In this document: positions 6,778 to 15,912 of the stretch, in pieces
Position numbering within the stretch: position 1 is the stretch's first letter
How the letters are laid out: each line of letters opens with the position of its first letter
Assembly (NCBI GenBank): GCA_964387795.1
Contig: CAYLYP010000016.1
Location: 1-49,781, forward strand
DNA length: 49,781 bases
Direction: 5' to 3'
From: CAYLYP01 sp964387795
GTDB lineage: Bacteria; Bacteroidota; Bacteroidia; Bacteroidales; UBA7960
The notes under the pieces: generated by a model
The model's database searches: none
What the model was told of the DNA's origin: nothing
The model's input: only the letters and a program-made list of their open reading frames with translations
Made by a program: the position numbers and the translations under genes

Positions 6778-9700
6778 ATGTTACGAAAGCTACTCTTAAG
6801 TATTGCTGTGGTTTTTGCAGCTACTTTCCTGGCTTACCCGCAATCATCAGGAACACTGATGGGGGTAATCAAGGATAAGGACACTAAAGAACCTGTTCCG
6901 TTTGCCAATGTGATTATTGAAGCAGGGGGAAGACAAGTTGGTGGTGCAACCACTGATATTGATGGTAAATATACCATCCGTCCCGTTACCCCTGGGAAGT
7001 ATGACCTAAAGGCAACTTTTGTGGGTTATAAGCCCCTTATGATTACGGGAGTGATTGTATATGCTGACAAGATTTCGTTTCAGGACGTGAATCTTGAATC
7101 AACAGCAATAACAATAACTGAATTTGTTGTTGTTGAGCATAAGATACCATTAATCTCAAAAGACCAGACATCCACAGGAATGACTGCTACAAAGGAAGAA
7201 ATTTCTAAAATGGCAGGACGTACTGCTGAATCTGTAGCTATTACAGTTGGAGGTGTATTTTCGAAGGATGGCGAGATGGGAAGTATCAGGGGAGCCCGTG
7301 AAGAAGGTACCGTAACTTATATTGATGGTGTGAGAGCATTTGGGACAACAACTGTTCCCAAACAGGCAATTGAACAGATAGCAGTAATTACCGGAGGCCA
7401 GCCAGCACAGTATGGTGATGCAACCGGTGGTATTGTTAACATCTCTACCCGTGGACCATCAAGGACTTTTGGTGGTGGTCTTGAATATGTTACCTCAAGT
7501 TTGTTTGACCAATATGGCTATAACCTGCTTGGCTTTAGCTTACAGGGGCCTATTATTAAAGGAAAAGCAGACAGGAATAGTTCAATTATGGGTTTCTTTG
7601 TCAGTGGTGAGTTAACTTATAATAAAGCAAGTGGAACTTCTGCAGTTGGTTACTGGACAGCTAAGGACGATGTGCTTGAAAGCCTTGAGAACAATCCTTT
7701 GGTTGCCTCTCCAATGGGAACCGGTGTTTATTACCGTTCAAACTTTATTCATAAGGATGACCTTGAAAATATACAGGCCACAAAGAATACCACTTCAAAA
7801 AGGGCCAACATCAGTGGAAAAATAGATATAAACGCAATCCCTAATGTGGTTTTTACCCTTGGTGGAAGTATGGATTATTTTGACAGGCTTGGTTATATGC
7901 AAGCTTTCAGCTTGTTCAATTATAAAAACAATCCCCAGTTAATTGACCAGACCTACAGAGGTTATGCAAGGATTACACATCGTTTCCCAACAGGAAATGA
8001 TTCTACATCGCTTATTAAGAATTTTTATTATAACATCCAGGTTGACTATACCAAGTATCTTTATAATCGTCAGGATCCTACATTTCAGGATAATCTGTTT
8101 AATTATGGGTATGTTGGTAAGTTTACAACCTATATGGAACCTTTTTATGCGATAGATTCTGTTCCATCTTTGGGTCTTTACGATGTATATGTCCAGAAAG
8201 GTTTTACAAAAACCTTATATGATTTTGAAGCATCAGATATTAACCCGATACTTTCAAATTATACAAGTTACTATTATAGTTTGTTTGATGTAAATTCTGG
8301 CATGTACCGTACTCCTGAAATGGTTCAGGCTGGTGGTGGTTTGCTCAATGGTGAAGGCTTACCTGCAGCTTATGGAATGTGGTCAAACGCAGGTACGATT
8401 AGTAACGCTTATCAAAAAGTTAATAACAGCCAGTTTGGTGCTAATATTAACGGTAGTGCCGATGTTGGAAGCCATAGCTTGAAATTTGGTTTTGTTTTTG
8501 AGCAAAGGGTTAACCGTTCTTTGAGTTATGCACCCATAGGTTTATGGTCAATAGGAAGGCAATTGGTAAACAGCCATATTGAAGAGCTTGATCTTGCAAA
8601 CCCTCACCGTATTTATGACAGCTATGGTGTGGCAATGGATTCTGTATATTACGACCGTTTGGTTGACTTGAATTCACAGTCTTTTATTGACTATAACATC
8701 AGGAAAAAACTAGGTTTGCCAACTGATGGAAATGATTGGATCGACTTTGACAGTTATGACCCATCTTTCTTTAATATCAGCATGTTCAGCGCTGATGAAC
8801 TTTTGAACAACGGTTCATCATTGGTTGGTTATCGTGGTTATACCCATGATGGACAGCTTCTTACAAGGAGGCCAAGTTTTGAAGACTTCTTTAACGAAGT
8901 TGATGAATTTGGTAATTATACCCGTCCAATAGATGCTTATAGGCCAATTTACGCTGCCGGCTATATTCAGGACCAGTTTGCATGGAAAGACCTTATCTTC
9001 AACATTGGTGTCAGGGTTGACCGTTTGGATTTGAACCAGAAAGTTCTTAAAGACCCTTATTTGCTATATGAAGCAAAAACTGTAGGAGAGGTAACTAATA
9101 TCGGCCAACATCCTGGTAATATGGGCAGTGATTATGTTGTATATGTTGACAACAAAGATAATCCTTCAAGGATTTTGGGTTATCGTAATGGTGATACCTG
9201 GTTTAATGCAAATGGTGTGGAAGTAACAGACCCGAGTATTTTAAGAGGTACAGGCGGTATAACCCCCTATCTTATAGACCCTGTTGCTGCGGGTAAAGGT
9301 GAACTTAAACCTTCAGCATTTAAGGATTATGAGCCACAATATACAGTGATGCCAAGGATAGGTTTTTCATTCCCGATTTCTGATGATGCTTTGTTTTTTG
9401 CCCATTATGATATCCTTAGCAAAAGACCAACCACTGCAGAATCATTTTCAATCACTGATTATTATTACTTAGGCAAATTGCCAGGAAGCCAGATACTTAA
9501 CAACCCTAACCTGAAGCCTGAGAAAACTGTTGACTATGAAGTAGGTTTTAACCAAAAGCTTACTGAAAGTTCAGCTATCAAATTCTCTGCTTACTATCGT
9601 GAGGTTAGGGACATGGTTCAAATTATCAGGGTCACTGAAGCTTACCCACAGACTTATATGACTTATGGTAATATTGACTTTGGTACCGTAAAAGGTTCAA

Positions 9701-10413
9701 CAGTAAGCTTTGATTTAAGAAGAACAAAAAATATTTGGTTAAAAGCAAGCTATACACTTCAGTTTGCTGAAGGAACAGGTTCAACAGCCAGTTCTGCTGC
9801 TGCATTGATCCAATCAGGCCAACCCAACCTTCGTATCCTATATCCAAACGATGACGATCGTCGCCACAATATCTCTACTGTTATTGATATCCGTTGGGGA
9901 CAAGGAAAAGATTATAATGGCCCAAGAATAGGTAAAAATGATTTTGAACTTTTACAAAATACCGGAGTTAACTTCACTATCACCGGAGGTAGCGGTACAC
10001 CTTATACCAAACAGGAAAATGTTACAGCAGATGCATTGGGTGGAGGATCACGCGTAATTAAAGGAGGCTTAAACAGTGCAAGGCTCCCATGGAGTTTCCG
10101 TATTGATGCCCGCTTAGACCGTGATATAAATTTCAAAGTAGGTGCCAGTGAAACCAAAGCTGGAAAAGAAATTCAAGCCAATATTTACCTTCAGGTGCTG
10201 AATGTGTTTAATTTTAAAAACATCCTTGATGTTTACAGTTATACCGGTAACGCTGACGATGATGGATATCTGACTTCTAGTCAGTACCAGACCCAGATTT
10301 ATGGACAGCTTGACCCTCAGTCATACATGGATTTATATCGGATTTTGGTAAATAGCCCTGGAAATTACAGTATTCCACGCTTAATCAGGTTAGGAGTATC
10401 TGTAAGCTTATAA
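6778..10413 (+). CDS. TonB-dependent receptor with carboxypeptidase-regulatory-like domain
   Basis: 1211-residue outer-membrane receptor. Signal peptide 1-22 (MLRKLLLSIAVVFAATFLAY), a carboxypeptidase-D-regulatory-like beta-sandwich (about 25-110; GVIKDKDTKEPVPFANVII, GKYTIRPVTPGKYDLK), a plug domain (about 125-230; SVAITVGGVFSKDG, VTYIDGVRAFG, EQIAVITGGQPAQYGDATGG), then a long 22-strand-type barrel ending in RLIRLGVSVSL. I chose ATG 6778 because it opens the signal peptide. No SusD gene follows, so it is not a normal SusC. Instead the next two genes encode a T9SS-type cargo and a PorV-like barrel on the same strand. The substrate is unknown; import, or a structural/export role linked to the cargo, are both possible. 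Confidence 0.93.
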   Translation: MLRKLLLSIAVVFAATFLAYPQSSGTLMGVIKDKDTKEPVPFANVIIEAGGRQVGGATTDIDGKYTIRPVTPGKYDLKATFVGYKPLMITGVIVYADKISFQDVNLESTAITITEFVVVEHKIPLISKDQTSTGMTATKEEISKMAGRTAESVAITVGGVFSKDGEMGSIRGAREEGTVTYIDGVRAFGTTTVPKQAIEQIAVITGGQPAQYGDATGGIVNISTRGPSRTFGGGLEYVTSSLFDQYGYNLLGFSLQGPIIKGKADRNSSIMGFFVSGELTYNKASGTSAVGYWTAKDDVLESLENNPLVASPMGTGVYYRSNFIHKDDLENIQATKNTTSKRANISGKIDINAIPNVVFTLGGSMDYFDRLGYMQAFSLFNYKNNPQLIDQTYRGYARITHRFPTGNDSTSLIKNFYYNIQVDYTKYLYNRQDPTFQDNLFNYGYVGKFTTYMEPFYAIDSVPSLGLYDVYVQKGFTKTLYDFEASDINPILSNYTSYYYSLFDVNSGMYRTPEMVQAGGGLLNGEGLPAAYGMWSNAGTISNAYQKVNNSQFGANINGSADVGSHSLKFGFVFEQRVNRSLSYAPIGLWSIGRQLVNSHIEELDLANPHRIYDSYGVAMDSVYYDRLVDLNSQSFIDYNIRKKLGLPTDGNDWIDFDSYDPSFFNISMFSADELLNNGSSLVGYRGYTHDGQLLTRRPSFEDFFNEVDEFGNYTRPIDAYRPIYAAGYIQDQFAWKDLIFNIGVRVDRLDLNQKVLKDPYLLYEAKTVGEVTNIGQHPGNMGSDYVVYVDNKDNPSRILGYRNGDTWFNANGVEVTDPSILRGTGGITPYLIDPVAAGKGELKPSAFKDYEPQYTVMPRIGFSFPISDDALFFAHYDILSKRPTTAESFSITDYYYLGKLPGSQILNNPNLKPEKTVDYEVGFNQKLTESSAIKFSAYYREVRDMVQIIRVTEAYPQTYMTYGNIDFGTVKGSTVSFDLRRTKNIWLKASYTLQFAEGTGSTASSAAALIQSGQPNLRILYPNDDDRRHNISTVIDIRWGQGKDYNGPRIGKNDFELLQNTGVNFTITGGSGTPYTKQENVTADALGGGSRVIKGGLNSARLPWSFRIDARLDRDINFKVGASETKAGKEIQANIYLQVLNVFNFKNILDVYSYTGNADDDGYLTSSQYQTQIYGQLDPQSYMDLYRILVNSPGNYSIPRLIRLGVSVSL

Positions 10414-10417
10414 CATT

Positions 10418-10442
10418 CGCTCCCTGTGAAAATCAGGGAGTG
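10418..10442 (+). promoter_or_regulatory. Intercistronic hairpin between receptor and cargo genes
   Basis: CTCCCTG (10420-10426) pairs with CAGGGAG (10434-10440), extended by a G-U and a C-G pair to 9 bp, 7-base loop. No T-tract follows, so it is more likely an mRNA processing or 3'-stabilising element than a full terminator. Confidence 0.6.
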
Positions 10443-10508
10443 AAATAGCTTCAATCATTTCAATGTTTTTATATTGAAAAAGCTTGTTTCACCGGAAAAA
10501 ATAAAAAG

Positions 10509-13500
10509 ATGAAAAATAAATTTTTAAACATTTTAATTGTATTTGCTTTATTGGTATTGCCCAATATCAGCAAAGGGGAAAAGTACCTTGGTGAATCGGA
10601 CAAAAAATCTGCTCAGGTAAGCCCTAAGAGTATATCTGCTGGATGTTTGTCTTCTCAAACATATTCGTATTTCAGTGCGAATAACGTTAATACCAGGATT
10701 TACACCGGAGGTGACATGTTCTGGGATTTTGCGAACAGCGTCGCTGCGTATGAAATACCAAAAGGTTCGAAAAAGCATTCATTATTTGCTTCAGCCCTTT
10801 GGCTTGGAGGTGTGGATATTAATGGGCAGCTTAAAGTAGCTGCTCAAAGATACAGGGATAAAGGTGTTGATTTTTGGACTGGTCCCCTTACTGTTGATGG
10901 AACAGCTTCCATTGACCCTGAGACCTGTAACCAATATGACAGGCATTTCCCAATTACCAGGGCTGAAGTAGAAGCCCATATGGCTTATGTTGAAGGAGGC
11001 ATGAACGATGCAAATTATGTTATTCCTGAATCAATCCTTAACTGGCCTGCACATGGTGATGTAACAAAAAATCAAAGTTATTACCTTGCTCCATTTTTTG
11101 ATTATAATGGAGATGGGACTTACAATCCTAGTGAAGGTGACTATCCTTACTATGACTTTGATAATGATTTATGTAGGTCAGATGTTCCAACTGCCGAAGG
11201 AAATGGGAAGCTTGTTGACCAGGTAATTAAAGGAGATGAGACCTTATGGTGGGTTTTTAATGATAAAGGTAATATTCATAATGAAACCCAGTCTTCACCA
11301 ATTGGATTTGAAATTAGGGCACAGGCTTTTGCTTTCTCAACAAATGATGAAATCAACAATATGACTTTTATGAGTTATGAAATCATCAACCGTTCGACTT
11401 ATACCTTAACAGAAACCTATTTTAGTCAGTGGATTGACCCTGATTTAGGGTATTCCCATGATGACTTTATTGGTTGCGATGTTGAAAGAGGTCTGGGATA
11501 TTGCTATAATGGTTCAGATTTTGATGGAAACGGTGAAGTTAACAGTTATGGTTCACAACCCCCCGCAGTAGGTGTTGACTTTTTCCAGGGACCTTATATA
11601 GACCCCAATGGCATTGACGACCCAATGTATGTGACTGTATTGGATACAGCAGGGAACGTGATTGGACAACAGGTAATCCGCGATGTAAATATCAACGGTG
11701 TGAATTTTGGTGATGGCGTTGTTGACAATGAGCGTTTTGGTATGCGCCGTTTCGTGTATCATAACAATACAGGTTCAGGTGTGCCATCGTATATGACCGA
11801 TCCGGATAAAGGCGTTGATTATTATAACTTTCTCCGTGGTATATGGAAGGATGGCACACGTATGCTTTATGGTGGAAATGGTCACCAATCATCAGGGGCA
11901 TGGGGTCCAGAAACTGATTTTATGTTCCCTCAGGAATCGGATACTTTAAATTGGGGAACAGGTGGTATTGCACCTTCACCAAAGCTTTGGACAGAAGAAG
12001 GATTAAACCAGCCAAATGACAGGCGTTTTATGCACTCAGCAGGCCCATTTACCTTAAGGCCGGGTGCAGTTAACTATATTACTGTTGGTATTCCCTGGGC
12101 AAGGGCTACTTCAGGTGGTGCATTTGCATCTGTAGAACTTTTGAAACTTGCTGATGATAAAGCGCAGGCCTTATTTAATAACTGTTTTAAAATCCTTGAT
12201 GGCCCTGATGCACCTGATGTTGTAATTCAGGAACTTGATCAGGAATTAATCCTTTTTATAACAAACAGGCCAACTTCTAACAACTATAAGGAACAGTATG
12301 AAGAATTGGATTACAGTATTCGTCCGGACTTTCATGATTACCAGGTTGAGTATGTTCCAGATTCAGTGAACCCTCAAATTTTCCATCAGGTAGTTACTGT
12401 TGATACAACTTATATCTTTGATCAGTATTACAGGTTTCAGGGATATAAAATCTATCAGGTAAAAGACGCATCTGTTTCTGTTACTGATTTGGAAGATGCA
12501 GATAAAGCCAGGTTGATTTATCAGGTTGATTTAAAAGATGGTGTTACCAATCTGATTAATTACGAATTTGATGAACCAACCGGAAAAAATGTTCCTAAAC
12601 TTAAAGTTAGTGGTTCTGACGAAGGAATCAGACATTCATTCAGGATTACTGAGGATGCATTTGCAATAAATGATAAGACTTTGATCAACCATAAGCAGTA
12701 TTATTTTCTTGCAATAGCTTATGGATATAATAATTACTATCCATATGATCCAGAAGGCTCTGATTTAGATAAACTAGGTCAGAAATCACCGTACAAAGCT
12801 GGACGTAAGGCTGCTTTAGGTGGGATAAAAAGTGTATCCGCAATCCCTCAGCGACCCATTCCGGGAGATGTTGTAAATTCAGTATATGGAGATAAACCTG
12901 TTATAACACGTATTGAAGGACATGGCAATGGCGGTCAGTATGTTGATCTGAATGAAGAAAGTATCAATAAAATTATTGAACCACCCTATTATGCTGAAGA
13001 GCTTACATATTTAAAAAATGCAAGCCCTGTGGATGTATTTATTACAGACCCCTTAAATGTAAAACCCGGAAATTATTCCTTGAAATTCAAACCTGCTTCA
13101 GGTACTAATGGAATAACAAATGGTAATTGGGTTGTGATTGATGATGAAACAGGTCAGGAATATAATTCAGAAAGAACAATTTCTATTGCAAACGAGCAAA
13201 TTATTTCCGAGTTAGGTATTGGGGTTAGTATAGGTCAGCCAGGAAACTTAAATACGCCTGGAACAGAAAATGTTGGTTTTATTTCAGGGACAATGACTTA
13301 TGAAGATCCTACCAAACAGTATTTATTTGGTGTTCCGGATGATGATGGATTGGCTGCTTCATTGGTTATGGATTTTAACTGGGTAAGAAGCGGGACTTTA
13401 GAGGACAAGGATAATCCAGCAAATAATGATTACAGATTCCCAAACGGTGATTTTATTGATCCAACCAATGTTTATGAAAAGGTTGTCAATGGTTATTGGG

Positions 13501-14648
13501 CACCGTATAAAATGGTAGCATATTATGCCCCTGATACGACTGCATTTATGGGCAATGTCCCTGGGCATAGTATTACCTACCAAACTGATAACAGGTGGGA
13601 TAACCTGCCAAGTGTAGATGTTGTATTAACTCCAGATAAATCAAAATGGACCCGTTGCCCTGTTGTTGAAACAAGCCGTTCATCTATCCTTTCACAAGGG
13701 AATCGTAAGTTTTGGGAGATGAGAGCCAGTGCATCCATTGATAAGGATGGCAATTATGCACCAGCTAATGCAAGTGCAAGTGATGACCCAAACAATCCTG
13801 CTTTTATTTCACCAGTGGGTTTTGGTTGGTTCCCAGGCTATGCAATTGACGTTGAAACAGGTACCAGATTGAACCTTTTCTATGGTGAAGATAGCTGGTT
13901 AAGCGGTGACAATGGTCGTGATATGAAATTTAACCCGACCTCAAAAATCGTTGATAATCTTGGTCAACCAGTATTCGGCGGGAAACATTTCGTGTATATT
14001 ATGATGTGTAATGATTCGCTAAAAGCATCTCACAGGGTTCAACCTCCTTATGATTATGGAAAAACCCTATTGAGAAACCTCTTTAGTGAAACTCCTGCAG
14101 TAAGACGTGCTACAGGTCATGAAATCAGTTGGGTTAGTATTCCATTAGGAGACCCCGATACATGGTTGTCAAATGAAGTTACCATCAAATTAAGGGTAAA
14201 CCGTCAGTACCAGAAAAACTATGGTGCTTTAAGGCCTTCAGAAAACCCTGAAAATGACAATAACCCTTATTATAAATTCTCGCTTAATGAGTTGGCAGTA
14301 TCAAGGAATAATGTTGATTTGGCTGAGGATTTACTAAGCGAAATTAAAATTGTCCCTAACCCATATCTTGGGTATTCAAATTATGAAACTTCAAACCTTG
14401 ATAATCGCGTTAAGATTATTAATTTGCCTGAGAAGTGTGTGGTTTCAATTTATAGCATGAATGGAACTTTAATTCGCCAGATTAGCAAGGATGAACCATA
14501 TACAGGTTTGGAATGGGATTTGAAGAATAGTGCAAATATTCCAATCGCCAGTGGCGTATATTTGATCCACATCAAAGCAGAAGGAATTGGAGAAACTGTT
14601 CTGAAATGGTTTGCCACAATGCGTCCAACAGACCTAAACGCATTCTAA
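10509..14648 (+). CDS. Giant secreted protein with T9SS-type C-terminal domain
   Basis: 1379 residues, not assigned to a named enzyme family. Signal peptide about 1-23 (hydrophobic FLNILIVFALLVLPNIS). N-terminal region opens with SYFSANNVNTRIYTGGDMFWD. Calcium-loop-like stretches are DYNGDGTYNPSEGD (about residues 197-210) and DFDGNGEVN. A mid-region fibronectin-like segment contains GYKIYQV and YYFLAIAYGYNNY. The C-terminus has IKIVPNPYLGYSNYE, VSIYSMNGTLIRQ, LEWDLKN and SGVYLIHI, matching the T9SS/FlgD-like sorting fold, but continues to an unusual ending MRPTDLNAF. Middle gene of the receptor-cargo-PorV operon, with hairpins on both sides. Likely exported through T9SS and retained or released at the cell surface; activity unknown. 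Confidence 0.88.
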   Translation: MKNKFLNILIVFALLVLPNISKGEKYLGESDKKSAQVSPKSISAGCLSSQTYSYFSANNVNTRIYTGGDMFWDFANSVAAYEIPKGSKKHSLFASALWLGGVDINGQLKVAAQRYRDKGVDFWTGPLTVDGTASIDPETCNQYDRHFPITRAEVEAHMAYVEGGMNDANYVIPESILNWPAHGDVTKNQSYYLAPFFDYNGDGTYNPSEGDYPYYDFDNDLCRSDVPTAEGNGKLVDQVIKGDETLWWVFNDKGNIHNETQSSPIGFEIRAQAFAFSTNDEINNMTFMSYEIINRSTYTLTETYFSQWIDPDLGYSHDDFIGCDVERGLGYCYNGSDFDGNGEVNSYGSQPPAVGVDFFQGPYIDPNGIDDPMYVTVLDTAGNVIGQQVIRDVNINGVNFGDGVVDNERFGMRRFVYHNNTGSGVPSYMTDPDKGVDYYNFLRGIWKDGTRMLYGGNGHQSSGAWGPETDFMFPQESDTLNWGTGGIAPSPKLWTEEGLNQPNDRRFMHSAGPFTLRPGAVNYITVGIPWARATSGGAFASVELLKLADDKAQALFNNCFKILDGPDAPDVVIQELDQELILFITNRPTSNNYKEQYEELDYSIRPDFHDYQVEYVPDSVNPQIFHQVVTVDTTYIFDQYYRFQGYKIYQVKDASVSVTDLEDADKARLIYQVDLKDGVTNLINYEFDEPTGKNVPKLKVSGSDEGIRHSFRITEDAFAINDKTLINHKQYYFLAIAYGYNNYYPYDPEGSDLDKLGQKSPYKAGRKAALGGIKSVSAIPQRPIPGDVVNSVYGDKPVITRIEGHGNGGQYVDLNEESINKIIEPPYYAEELTYLKNASPVDVFITDPLNVKPGNYSLKFKPASGTNGITNGNWVVIDDETGQEYNSERTISIANEQIISELGIGVSIGQPGNLNTPGTENVGFISGTMTYEDPTKQYLFGVPDDDGLAASLVMDFNWVRSGTLEDKDNPANNDYRFPNGDFIDPTNVYEKVVNGYWAPYKMVAYYAPDTTAFMGNVPGHSITYQTDNRWDNLPSVDVVLTPDKSKWTRCPVVETSRSSILSQGNRKFWEMRASASIDKDGNYAPANASASDDPNNPAFISPVGFGWFPGYAIDVETGTRLNLFYGEDSWLSGDNGRDMKFNPTSKIVDNLGQPVFGGKHFVYIMMCNDSLKASHRVQPPYDYGKTLLRNLFSETPAVRRATGHEISWVSIPLGDPDTWLSNEVTIKLRVNRQYQKNYGALRPSENPENDNNPYYKFSLNELAVSRNNVDLAEDLLSEIKIVPNPYLGYSNYETSNLDNRVKIINLPEKCVVSIYSMNGTLIRQISKDEPYTGLEWDLKNSANIPIASGVYLIHIKAEGIGETVLKWFATMRPTDLNAF

Positions 14649-14679
14649 TCATCAGGCTAATAAAAATTAATTATTAAGT

Positions 14680-14707
14680 CACTCTCCGGTAAAAAAACCG
14701 GAGAGTG
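14680..14707 (+). promoter_or_regulatory. Intercistronic hairpin between cargo and PorV-like genes
   Basis: Perfect 11-bp stem CACTCTCCGGT (14680-14690) with ACCGGAGAGTG (14697-14707), loop of six A. It lies 31 bases past the cargo stop and 23 bases before the PorV-like ATG. No T-tract on the plus strand (CTTCAAAAAA follows). Confidence 0.75.
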
Positions 14708-14730
14708 CTTCAAAAAACAGAAAACAAGAT

Positions 14731-15789
14731 ATGAAAAAGGATTACAAAATAATTGCTCTGGCGTTAATAGCATCCTTAGGCCTGTTGTTTGTTCAGGAAG
14801 GTAAAGCTGGAAACCCTGACCGTAGTGGTGAGGCTGGAGCTGCCCAGTTGTTAATAAACCCTTTTGGAAGAAGTTCTGGATGGGGAGGTGCGAATTCAGC
14901 ATCAATCAGGGGTCTTGAAGCACAGATGTATAACGTTGCAGGGCTTGCTTTTAATGATGGCACTGAATTGTTGTTTACTAATACACAATGGCTCCAGGGC
15001 AGTGGTGTTACATTAAATGCTTTTGGTATTGCGCAAAAGGTTGGTGATGGTAGTTCAATTGGCATTAGTGTAATGTCAATTGGTTTTGGGGAGGTACCTT
15101 ATACAACAAATGAAAATCCAGACGGTGGTGTTGGAACTTTCTCTCCATCTTTAACCAATATTGGTGTTTCTTATGCCAAAGCATTTTCAAATAGTATATA
15201 TGGAGGTATCACCTTAAGGATTATCACTGAATCAATATCTGATATAAATGGTGCAGGAGTTACCCTTGATGCTGGTATTCAGTATGTTACCGGGGACAAT
15301 GAACAGATTAAATTTGGTATTGCTTTAAAAAATGTTGGGCCAAAGATGAAATATAATGGAGATGGCCTAACATTAAAATCTATATTACCTGGGAGAGATG
15401 ATCAATATACTACTTTGATGAGGGCTGCCGGATTTGAGATGCCTTCATTATTGAATATTGGAGCAGCTTATGATTTTCATTTTGGTGAAGCCCACAGGTT
15501 AACTCCTGCATTAAATTTCTGTTCAAATTCATTTACAAGGGATCAGTTTACCGGTGGCCTTGAATATAGTTTGAAAGAATTTTTGATGATAAGAGGTGGT
15601 TATACCTATGAAAATGGAATGTATGATGAAGCTGAAAGGACAACAGTATTCAGTGGTTTGTCTGCAGGTATGACAGTAGAAATTCCTTTTAACAGGGAAA
15701 GCAATTCTACTTTTGGATTAGATTATTCGTTCCGTGACACCAATCCATTTGGAGGTGTACATAGTATTGGTGCAAGAATTAAATTGTAA
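14731..15789 (+). CDS. PorV/PorQ-family outer-membrane protein
   Basis: 352 residues with a signal peptide (1-26, ALIASLGLLFVQEGKA). The N-terminal block AGAAQLLINPFGRSSGWGGA, then ASIRGLEAQMYNVAGLAF, is the family hallmark (usually R-x-x-GMGGA and N-PAGLA), followed by alternating amphipathic strands with frequent Gly and aromatic residues and a C-terminal strand GARIKL: an FadL-like 14-strand barrel is expected. Known family members shuttle folded T9SS cargo from the SprA/Sov translocon to the attachment complex (PorV) or take part in the PorU-V-Q-Z complex (PorQ). As the third gene of an operon whose second gene is a T9SS-type cargo, this copy is likely dedicated to that cargo. It need not be the housekeeping PorV. 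Confidence 0.88.
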   Translation: MKKDYKIIALALIASLGLLFVQEGKAGNPDRSGEAGAAQLLINPFGRSSGWGGANSASIRGLEAQMYNVAGLAFNDGTELLFTNTQWLQGSGVTLNAFGIAQKVGDGSSIGISVMSIGFGEVPYTTNENPDGGVGTFSPSLTNIGVSYAKAFSNSIYGGITLRIITESISDINGAGVTLDAGIQYVTGDNEQIKFGIALKNVGPKMKYNGDGLTLKSILPGRDDQYTTLMRAAGFEMPSLLNIGAAYDFHFGEAHRLTPALNFCSNSFTRDQFTGGLEYSLKEFLMIRGGYTYENGMYDEAERTTVFSGLSAGMTVEIPFNRESNSTFGLDYSFRDTNPFGGVHSIGARIKL

Positions 15790-15801
15790 AAGAAATTTTA
15801 C

Positions 15802-15809
15802 TATCTTTG
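15802..15809 (+). promoter_or_regulatory. Putative greA promoter (-7 element)
   Basis: Perfect TATCTTTG (TAnnTTTG) 12 bases after the PorV-like stop; no good -33. If used, transcription starts near 15816 and runs through the hairpin plus T-tract at 15834-15897 before greA. Confidence 0.5.
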
Positions 15810-15833
15810 TACCAGTATTAGAATTTAGGTTTT

Positions 15834-15897
15834 CCCTTATAGCAAAGAGTCCCGATATTTCGGGATTCTTTGTCGTATAAGGGGTAAGTTTTTTTTT
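15834..15897 (+). terminator. Long hairpin plus T9: operon terminator or greA leader attenuator
   Basis: Two stacked stems: outer CCCTTATA (15834-15841)/TATAAGGG (15876-15883), inner 13 bp (15843-15855 with 15860-15872, one G-U), loop TATT. After GTAAG a run of nine T spans 15889-15897. This is a convincing intrinsic terminator for the receptor-cargo-PorV operon. Because a -7 element lies upstream at 15802, it may also act as an attenuator in the greA leader. Confidence 0.8.
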
Positions 15898-15912
15898 AAA
15901 ATCATTAGGGTT

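Noticed and set aside
6778..15789. SusC/SusD polysaccharide utilisation locus
   Set aside because: No SusD-like lipoprotein, no glycoside hydrolase and no SusC-type plug signature; the partner genes are T9SS-related.
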